This document shows, one piece after another, positions 1 through 4,786 of a DNA stretch of 7,795 bases (position 1 is the first letter of the stretch; every line of letters starts with the position of its first letter). The position numbers and the translations under genes were made by a program. The stretch is from assembly GCA_023428465.1 (NCBI GenBank), contig JAEYXM010000054.1:1-7795 (forward strand), given 5' to 3'. Source of the DNA: Actinomycetes bacterium. GTDB taxonomy: Bacteria > Actinomycetota > Actinomycetes > Actinomycetales > Cellulomonadaceae. The notes beneath the pieces were generated by a model that searched no databases, was not told the origin of the DNA, and saw only the letters and a program-made list of their open reading frames with translations.

Positions 1-46
1 CAGCTGGCGCACGCCTGATGACCTGCTCAGACACTCACATTCCACA

Positions 47-55
47 GTGTCCACA
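47..55 (+). promoter_or_regulatory. DnaA-box-like 9-mer
   Basis: GTGTCCACA matches 8 of 9 positions of the high-GC DnaA box TTGTCCACA. The hexamer TCCACA also occurs at 41-46, exactly 9 bases before its copy at 50-55, so two partial boxes lie in tandem. Weaker 7/9 and 6/9 look-alikes are at 206-214 and 79-87. A single near-consensus box can occur by chance, but its position between dnaA and dnaN supports it. Confidence 0.45.
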
Positions 56-191
56 CCACCGATGACGACGACGAACTCTTGTCATCCAGGAGATCCCCAG
101 TCCTTCATTGCCCTGCCGGCCGCGAACCCCCACCACCCGCAGGTCGTCCCTGCGTCGCCCCGCGAACCCCGCCCTGCACCCTCTCGTCACC

Positions 192-211
192 GGCTGACAC
201 GTGTGTCATCC
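192..211. repeat. 20-bp imperfect palindrome upstream of dnaN
   Basis: GGCTGACAC (192-200) and GTGTCATCC (203-211) are complementary at 8 of 9 positions around a 2-base spacer. The core ACACGTGT (197-204) is a perfect 8-bp palindrome. The short spacer is too tight for an RNA hairpin loop, so a dimeric DNA-binding protein site is more natural than a terminator. It lies about 155 bases before the dnaN start. The binding protein, if any, is unknown. Confidence 0.4.
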
Positions 212-365
212 ACCGGGTGCACCCCGCCCGTCAGCGCTCTCGCGTACTGTTCACCACGTACTTCCCCCGCCGTCGTACCGGCCGTACCGGATCACCCCGG
301 GTCACCCGGTCCGGTCCAGGTGGGGACGGCCGCGGGCGAGCGGCACACCGTCGGAGGGATGAGCG

Positions 366-1496
366 ATGAGGTTCCGGGTCGAGCGTGACGTCCTGGCCGA
401 GGCCGTGACCTGGACGGCCCGGTCCTTGCCCACCCGTCCCCCGGTCCCGGTGCTCGCCGGCGTGCGCATCGCGGCAGACGAGAGCGGGCTCGTGCAGCTC
501 TCGAGCTTCGACTACGAGGTCTCGGCCCGGTCCGAGATCGCCGCGGATGTCTCCGAGGCCGGCACGGTCCTGGTCTCCGGACGTCTCCTCGCGGAGATCT
601 CCCGCGCGCTGCCCGGCAAGCCGGTCGACGTCGTGCTCGACGGCACGAAGGTGACGGTCACCTGCGGGGCGAGCCGCTTCTCCCTGCTGACGATGCCCGT
701 CGAGGACTACCCGGCTCTGCCCGCGATGCCGGACGTCATCGGCACCGTCGCCGGCGACGTCCTCACCGAGGCGGTCGCGCAGGTGACAGTCGCAGCGAGC
801 CGTGACGACACCCTCCCCCTGCTGACGGGGGTGCGGATGGAGATCGAGGGCGAGAAGATCACGCTCCTCGCGACCGACCGCTACCGCCTCGCGCTGCGCG
901 AGCTCACCTGGCACCCGGCATCGCCGGACGTGTCGCAGGTGGCGCTCGTGCGTGCCCGCACGCTGTCCGACGCCGCGCGGTCGCTCGGCGGCTCGGACCA
1001 GGTCACGCTCGCCCTGGCCACCGGCGCGGGTGTCGACCTCATCGGCTTCGAGGCCGGCGGCCGGCACACGACGTCGCTCCTCGTGGACGGCGACTACCCG
1101 GCCGTGCGCCGGCTCTTCCCGGACGAGACACCGATCCACGCCGTCGTCCCGCTCGCGCCGCTCACCGAGGCCGCCAAGCGCGTCTCGCTCGTCGCGGAGC
1201 GCAACACCCCGATCCGGCTCGCGTTCAGCGAGGGCCAGGTCGTGCTGGACGCCGGCCAGGGCGATGACGCGCAGGCGTCCGAGGCACTCGAGGCCGCGCT
1301 CACGGGCGAGGACATCATGGTCGCGTTCAACCCGCAGTTCCTCCTCGACGGTCTGGGCGCCCTGACGACGGACTTCGTCCGCATGTCGTTCACGCACCCC
1401 AACAAGCCGGTCGAGTTCACCGGGCAGGACTCGCTCGAGGGCGAGGACGACCAGGCGTACCGCTACCTGTTGGTGCCGATCCGCTTCGCAAGCTGA
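366..1496 (+). CDS. dnaN: DNA polymerase III subunit beta (sliding clamp)
   Basis: This is the ring-shaped processivity clamp that tethers the replicative polymerase to DNA and serves as a docking hub for repair proteins. The 376-residue product has the usual length and opens with MRFRVERDVLAEAV, a typical actinobacterial DnaN start. Three clamp domains are visible: about 1-122, 128-250 (with TLPLLTGVRMEIEG and LATDRYRLALRE at roughly 149-178) and 255-376 (with GDYPAVRRLFP at 242-252 leading in, then FNPQFLLDGL near 321). The C-terminus YRYLLVPIR (365-373) is the conserved last strand beside the protein-binding pocket. The ATG at 366 is chosen over the out-of-frame ATG at 359 because GGAGG (353-357) sits 8 bases upstream and the N-terminus matches the family. 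The stop is followed almost at once by gnd, which suggests cotranscription. Nothing in the protein looks unusual. Confidence 0.98.
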   Translation: MRFRVERDVLAEAVTWTARSLPTRPPVPVLAGVRIAADESGLVQLSSFDYEVSARSEIAADVSEAGTVLVSGRLLAEISRALPGKPVDVVLDGTKVTVTCGASRFSLLTMPVEDYPALPAMPDVIGTVAGDVLTEAVAQVTVAASRDDTLPLLTGVRMEIEGEKITLLATDRYRLALRELTWHPASPDVSQVALVRARTLSDAARSLGGSDQVTLALATGAGVDLIGFEAGGRHTTSLLVDGDYPAVRRLFPDETPIHAVVPLAPLTEAAKRVSLVAERNTPIRLAFSEGQVVLDAGQGDDAQASEALEAALTGEDIMVAFNPQFLLDGLGALTTDFVRMSFTHPNKPVEFTGQDSLEGEDDQAYRYLLVPIRFAS

Positions 1497-1506
1497 GATG
1501 GTGCCT

Positions 1507-2394
1507 ATGCACCTAGGCATCGTGGGTCTCGGCAAGATGGGCGCGAACATGCGCACCCGGCTTCGCGAGCGCGGGGTCGAGGTGACCGGGTTCGACCGCA
1601 ACCCCGACGTGTCCGACGTCGCGGACCTCCCGGCGCTGGTCGCCGCGCTGCCCGACGACCGGCGGGTCGTGTGGGTGATGGTCCCTGCGGGAGAGGCGAC
1701 GCGCGCCGTCGTGATGGAGCTCGGCACGCTCCTGAGGGAGGGTGACGTCGTCGTCGAGGGCGGCAACTCGCACTACCTCGACGACCAGGCGAACGCCGCG
1801 GCCCTCGCCGAGCGCGGCATCCGCTACGTCGACGTCGGGGTGTCCGGCGGTGTCTGGGGTGTCACGAGCGGCTACGGCCTGATGGCGGGTGGTGCAGCGG
1901 AGGATGTCGAGGCGCTCCTGCCGGTGTTCGACGCGCTGCGCCCGGACGGTCCGCGCGAGGAGGGTTTCGTGCACGCCGGCCCCGTCGGGGCGGGCCACTT
2001 CGCCAAGATGGTGCACAACGGTATCGAGTACGGCCTCATGCAGGCGTACGCGGAGGGCTACGAGCTGCTCCTCGCACAGGACCTGGTGACCGATGTCCCC
2101 GGCACCTTGAAGGCCTGGTCGCGTGGGACGGTCGTGCGCTCGTGGCTCCTCGACCTGCTGGTCGCAGCCCTCGAGGAGGACCCGGAGCTCGCGGCGATCG
2201 ACGACTGGGTGGAGGACTCGGGCGAGGGCCGGTGGACGGTCGACGAGGCGATCGACCGCGCGGTCCCGCTCCCGGTGATCTCCGCCGCCTTGTTCGCGCG
2301 GTTCGCCTCCCGTCAGGTGGACTCGCCGGCGATGAAGGCGGTCGCCGCGCTGCGCCGCCAGTTCGGCGGGCACGCGGTCCGGCCGGCCGACTGA
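1507..2394 (+). CDS. gnd: 6-phosphogluconate dehydrogenase, short decarboxylating (probably NAD-dependent) type
   Basis: The enzyme oxidatively decarboxylates 6-phosphogluconate to ribulose 5-phosphate in the cytoplasmic pentose-phosphate pathway. The 295 residues show the N-terminal Rossmann motif GLGKMG (7-12), GGNS (85-88), the substrate-binding VSGGVWG (112-118) and the catalytic block KMVHNGIEY (167-175), with Lys167 and Glu174 matching the family's catalytic Lys and Glu. The length fits the short class (~300 aa); the ~170-residue C-terminal extension of the E. coli-type enzyme is absent. Asp30 after the second beta strand (GFDRN) replaces the Asn-Arg-Ser of NADP enzymes, which favours NAD; this is inference. 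I chose the ATG at 1507 because MHLGIVGLGKMG begins as the family does and GAGATGG lies 5 bases upstream. An in-frame ATG at 1498, one base after the dnaN stop, would add three residues (MVP). The gene sits inside a replication cluster, a known actinobacterial arrangement. Confidence 0.94.
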   Translation: MHLGIVGLGKMGANMRTRLRERGVEVTGFDRNPDVSDVADLPALVAALPDDRRVVWVMVPAGEATRAVVMELGTLLREGDVVVEGGNSHYLDDQANAAALAERGIRYVDVGVSGGVWGVTSGYGLMAGGAAEDVEALLPVFDALRPDGPREEGFVHAGPVGAGHFAKMVHNGIEYGLMQAYAEGYELLLAQDLVTDVPGTLKAWSRGTVVRSWLLDLLVAALEEDPELAAIDDWVEDSGEGRWTVDEAIDRAVPLPVISAALFARFASRQVDSPAMKAVAALRRQFGGHAVRPAD

Positions 2395-2421
2395 CGCGAC
2401 CCAGGCGACTGACGCGACCCA
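2388..2421 (+). repeat. 18-bp tandem duplication across the gnd stop codon
   Basis: CGACTGACGCGACCCA occurs at 2388-2403 and again at 2406-2421, a period of 18 bases. Each copy carries an in-frame TGA (2392-2394 and 2410-2412), so gnd has two stops in the same frame 18 bases apart. The copies are identical over 16 bases, consistent with a recent slippage event. The rest of the spacer to recF shows only a weak 5-bp stem (CTCGG 2431-2435 with CCGAG 2442-2446), which is not a convincing terminator. Confidence 0.85.
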
Positions 2422-2523
2422 CGCGCACCGCTCGGCCCGGACCGAGGGCCGCGCGTGCGAGGTCTGCGCGATGATGGACACCACCGCCCGTGCACCCGCC
2501 GGGCCCGGACCCGAGGGTGACGC

Positions 2524-3786
2524 GTGCACGTCAGTCAGATCTCGCTGACCGACTTCCGGTCGTACCCGCAGGTCGACCTCGACCTCGAGCCGGGTCCCAA
2601 CGCGTTCGTCGGACCGAACGGGCAGGGCAAGACGAACCTCGTCGAGGCGATCGGGTACGCGGCGACGCTCTCCAGCCACCGTGTGACCTCCGACGTCGCG
2701 CTCGTCCGGGCGGGTGCCCAGCGCGCCGTCGTGCGCGTGCGGGCCGTGCGCGCGGACCGGCAGACGCTCATCGAGCTCGAGATCAACCCGGGCCGCGCGA
2801 ACCGCGCGCAGGTGAACCGCTCCCCCGTGCGCCGCTCGCGGGACGTCCTCGGCATCCTGCGGACCGTGGTCTTCGCGCCGGAGGACCTGGCGCTCGTCAA
2901 GGGCGACCCCGATGGGCGCCGGCGGTTCCTCGACGAGCTGACCGTGCAGGTCTCGCCGCGCGTCGCCGGTGTGCTCGCCGACTACGAGCGCGTGCTGCGC
3001 CAGCGTGGTGCGCTCCTGAAGAGCGCGGGCCAGTTCCGGCGGGGCCGTGGCCGCGTGCCCGACGACGCCGCGGACGGCCGCGACCTGCGCACCCTCGAGG
3101 TGTGGGACGCCAAGCTCGCGCAGCTGGGCGCGGAGATCCTGGCGACGCGGATCCGTCTCGTGCACCAGCTGCACCCGCACGTCGCGCGCGCCTACGAGGA
3201 GGTCAGCGAGGGCGGGGTCGCCACGCTCGGGTACCGCTCGTCCCTGCGCAGCCGCCTCGACGAGGACACCTCGCCCCTCGACGTCGCGTCGGCGTCGGCG
3301 GCCGACGACGAGGCCCGCGCGGTATCGCTGCCGCACCTCGGGGCGCCGGTCGAAACGCTCGAGGAGGAGCTGCTCGCCGCGATGGAGCGCCTGCGCCCCA
3401 AGGAGATCGAGCGCGGCGTGAACCTCGTCGGGCCGCACCGGGACGATGTGGTGCTCGAGCTCGGCTCGCTGCCGGCGAAGGGGTACGCGAGCCACGGGGA
3501 GTCGTGGTCGTTCGCCCTGGCGCTGCGCCTGGCGAGCTACCACCTGCTGACCTTCGGCGCGGAGGGCGAGCACGGCATCGCCGGCTGGGCCGAGGGTTCG
3601 GAGCCGGTTCTCGTGCTGGACGACGTGTTCGCCGAGCTCGACACGCGTCGCCGGGGGCGGCTCGCGTCGCTCGTCGCGGGTGCGGAGCAGGTGCTCATCA
3701 CGGCGGCGGTGCCGCACGACGTCCCGGAGGAGCTCGTGGGCGCGCGGTTCGACGTGCAGGACGGGAACGTGACCCGTGTCCGCTGA
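2524..3786 (+). CDS. recF: DNA replication and repair protein RecF
   Basis: RecF is an SMC/ABC-like ATPase that helps RecO and RecR load RecA at single-strand gaps. All nucleotide-binding motifs are present in the 420-residue product: Walker A GPNGQGKT (30-37), the RecF motif GPHRDD (303-308), an ABC signature around SHGES (323-327), Walker B ending LVLDD (Asp366-Asp367) and the D-loop region ELDTRRRG (371-378). The N-terminus MHVSQISLTDFRSY is typical of actinobacterial RecF. The GTG start is supported by GAGGG (2513-2517) six bases upstream. The protein is longer than the ~360-400 residues usual for the family; the excess appears to be two low-complexity loops, about 168-188 (Arg/Gly then Asp-rich) and 246-268 (Ser/Ala/Asp-rich). 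The 3' end overlaps dciA by 11 bases, implying coupled expression. Confidence 0.98.
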   Translation: MHVSQISLTDFRSYPQVDLDLEPGPNAFVGPNGQGKTNLVEAIGYAATLSSHRVTSDVALVRAGAQRAVVRVRAVRADRQTLIELEINPGRANRAQVNRSPVRRSRDVLGILRTVVFAPEDLALVKGDPDGRRRFLDELTVQVSPRVAGVLADYERVLRQRGALLKSAGQFRRGRGRVPDDAADGRDLRTLEVWDAKLAQLGAEILATRIRLVHQLHPHVARAYEEVSEGGVATLGYRSSLRSRLDEDTSPLDVASASAADDEARAVSLPHLGAPVETLEEELLAAMERLRPKEIERGVNLVGPHRDDVVLELGSLPAKGYASHGESWSFALALRLASYHLLTFGAEGEHGIAGWAEGSEPVLVLDDVFAELDTRRRGRLASLVAGAEQVLITAAVPHDVPEELVGARFDVQDGNVTRVR

Positions 3787-4426
3787 CGACGGCCGCGGCA
3801 TCGGGCCGGACGTGGAGCCGGACGCGGAGCCGGACGCCAAGCTCCCGGTGGACGACGCCCCGCCCGCGCGTCCCCCCGCCGACGCCGAGCCCCCGCTCGC
3901 CGACCTGAGCCGCCCGGTCGCGGAGACCCTGGGCCTGACGCCGGGTGTGGAGGTCGCGCGCGCGGCGCTCAACCGGGCGAAGGCGGCGGCGCGCGCGAAG
4001 GGCCTGGCCCCGGGCCGACCGGCGCCGCGGCGTCGCGAGCCGGACACGCGCTCGTCCGCGCGGCCCGACGGGCGCGACCCGGTCCTCGTCGGTGACGCCC
4101 TGTCGAACATCGCCGCCGAGCGCGGCTGGTCGGAGGACCTGTCGGTCGGGGGCGTCATCGGGCGGTGGCGGGAGGTCGTGGGGCCGGACATCGCGGACCA
4201 CTCGACGCCGGAGGGGTTCGAGGACGGCACGCTCGTCGTTCGTGCGGACTCCTCGAACTGGGCCGCGACGCTGCGCCTGTTCACCCCTGACCTCCTGGAG
4301 CGCCTCGCGGTCGAGGTCGGGCCGGACGTCGTGCGGGAGGTCGTCGTCCTCGGCCCGGCCGGGCCCCAGTGGGGTCGCGGGCCGCGCCGCGTGAAGGGTC
4401 GCGGGCCGCGCGACACGTACGGCTGA
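3776..4426 (+). CDS. dciA: DUF721 / DciA family protein (probable replicative helicase loader or operator)
   Basis: DciA proteins bind the replicative helicase DnaB and act at replication initiation in bacteria that lack DnaC or DnaI. The 216-residue product has two parts. Residues 1-100 are low-complexity and probably disordered: first acidic and Pro-rich with PDVE/PDAE repeats (11-22), then a short predicted helix of Ala, Lys and Arg (58-76), then an Arg/Pro-rich linker. Residues 101-216 hold the DUF721 core: DALSNIAAERGW (107-118), IGRWREVVGPDIADHSTP (128-145), GTLVVRADSSNWAATLRL (151-168), ending in the actinobacterial signature GPQW..GPR..KGRGPRDTYG. The GTG start lies inside the 3' end of recF, so translation is probably coupled to recF. 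A different in-frame start further down in the variable N-terminal part cannot be excluded. DciA function is assigned from family and synteny (recF-DUF721-gyrB), not from a catalytic motif. Confidence 0.9.
   Translation: MSADDGRGIGPDVEPDAEPDAKLPVDDAPPARPPADAEPPLADLSRPVAETLGLTPGVEVARAALNRAKAAARAKGLAPGRPAPRRREPDTRSSARPDGRDPVLVGDALSNIAAERGWSEDLSVGGVIGRWREVVGPDIADHSTPEGFEDGTLVVRADSSNWAATLRLFTPDLLERLAVEVGPDVVREVVVLGPAGPQWGRGPRRVKGRGPRDTYG
3805..3840 (+). repeat. Three 12-bp tandem units in the dciA 5' region
   Basis: Three consecutive 12-base units each begin GCCGGACG (3805, 3817 and 3829) and differ only near the 3' end of the unit. In frame they encode PDVE-PDAE-PDAK (residues 11-22), an acidic, Pro-rich tract. 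The period is a multiple of three, so gain or loss of units would keep the gene in frame. Confidence 0.8.
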
Positions 4427-4478
4427 GCGCGCGCGGAGCGTCCGGCCGTGGACCCTGCCGCCGCCGCGACGACACCCG

Positions 4479-4508
4479 CGACGGCGCCAGTGGCGACCCC
4501 CGCCGTCG
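4479..4508 (+). terminator. GC-rich inverted repeat after dciA, possible terminator
   Basis: CGACGGCG (4479-4486) is the exact reverse complement of CGCCGTCG (4501-4508), with a 14-base loop. It begins about 50 bases after the dciA stop and precedes the putative gyrB promoter, where a terminator would be expected. No T-run follows. High-GC actinobacterial terminators often lack one, but GC-rich inverted repeats are also common by chance here, so the call is weak. Confidence 0.25.
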
Positions 4509-4638
4509 GGCCCTGGACCTCGATCGCCGCTGACCGGCCTGGGACCTTCGAACGAGGGCCCGGCCACCCCCTGACCACACCCCGGGCGTGCGAGCGCGTC
4601 TACGTTGTGGGAAAGCGGCCCTGAGTGCGGTTCCACGG

Positions 4639-4644
4639 TAGACT
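4639..4644 (+). promoter_or_regulatory. Putative -10 element of the gyrB promoter (TAGACT)
   Basis: TAGACT is a common form of the actinobacterial housekeeping -10 hexamer and stands out in this GC-rich gap. No good TTGACA-like -35 lies 16-19 bases upstream; the TTGTGG at 4605-4610 is about 28 bases away, too far for normal spacing. Transcription from here would start near 4651 and give a leader of roughly 135 bases before gyrB. Confidence 0.45.
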
Positions 4645-4742
4645 CGGACCTGTCATTCCCGGTGTTCGCGCAAGCCGACCCGCGGCCCTGCCTGAGTCGG
4701 CATGCCGCGGTCGGTCCTGTCGTGCCGGGAGCCCTGCGCCCA

Positions 4743-4773
4743 CCTCACGCGGTGGCGCGCGCACCGCGTGAGG
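4743..4773 (+). promoter_or_regulatory. Perfect 12-bp hairpin sequestering the gyrB ribosome binding site
   Basis: CCTCACGCGGTG (4743-4754) and CACCGCGTGAGG (4762-4773) are exact reverse complements around the 7-base loop GCGCGCG. The only good Shine-Dalgarno sequence for gyrB, GAGGAG (4770-4775), has its first four bases inside the 3' arm; the GTG start follows at 4787, an 11-base spacing. In RNA this structure would compete with ribosome binding. There is no T-run after it, so it is not a standard terminator. The structure is seen in the sequence; a regulatory role is inference. Confidence 0.6.
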
Positions 4774-4786
4774 AGCACCTTCGCCC

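Larger units (their letters stand above)
1..365. other. dnaA-dnaN intergenic region, probable right edge of oriC
   Basis: No reading frame here has protein-like composition. The open frames are rich in Pro, Arg and Ser and resemble no family I know. The dnaN gene starts at the right end, and in Actinobacteria the dnaA-dnaN spacer normally contains oriC, so this is probably the dnaN-proximal part of that spacer, with dnaA off the left edge. The first ~120 bases are visibly less GC-rich than the rest and contain a DnaA-box-like 9-mer (47-55). Other contents are a 20-bp imperfect palindrome at 192-211 and an 8-mer repeated in tandem (CGTACCGG at 274-281 and 283-290). I could not pick out a convincing -35/-10 pair for dnaN. 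The origin assignment is inferred from position plus one good box; the main box cluster, if present, would lie further left. Confidence 0.55.
4427..4786. other. dciA-gyrB intergenic region with gyrB leader
   Basis: This 360-base gap has no supported gene. The left half contains GC-rich inverted repeats: an 8-bp perfect stem at 4479-4486/4501-4508, and an imperfect one where CCGGCCT (4534-4540) can pair with AGG and CCGG in 4555-4563 around a 2-base bulge. The middle carries the likely gyrB -10 element TAGACT (4639-4644). Just before it, GTGGGAA (4607-4613) and TTCCAC (4631-4636) could pair with one bulged base and might be an operator. The right half is a leader of about 135 bases ending in the strong hairpin at 4743-4773. 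A 61-codon frame (4605-4790) crosses the region but has a much lower third-position GC than the flanking genes, so I do not call it. Confidence 0.7.

Noticed and set aside
1..18. Possible C-terminal tail of dnaA (frame reading QLAHA then TGA)
   Set aside because: Five residues are too few to identify a gene and do not match the basic C-terminal ending I would expect of DnaA, so no dnaA fragment is called.
47..388. 113-codon frame upstream of and into dnaN
   Set aside because: Pro/Ser/Thr-rich with no domain, overlaps the dnaN start in another frame, and its first codon lies on the DnaA-box-like site; better explained as non-coding origin-proximal sequence.
231..1766. 511-codon antisense frame opposite dnaN and its upstream region
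   Set aside because: Composition is typical of an anti-coding frame (Arg, His, Asp and Val-rich), with no domain; dnaN on the + strand explains the region.
2395..2523. Promoter or terminator between gnd and recF
   Set aside because: No -10-like hexamer or strong stem stands out; only a 5-bp stem at 2431-2446. The spacer is best described by the tandem duplication plus the recF ribosome binding site.
2490..3908. 472-codon + strand frame overlapping recF
   Set aside because: It is a shifted-frame shadow of recF, almost entirely Arg/Ala/Gly/Pro, while the recF frame carries Walker A, Walker B and signature motifs.
1513..4578. Very long antisense open frame (1021 codons) on the minus strand across gnd, recF and dciA
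   Set aside because: High GC at third codon positions removes stop codons from the opposite strand. The translation is Arg/Pro/Ala/Val-rich without any recognisable domain, and the + strand frames are unmistakable conserved genes.
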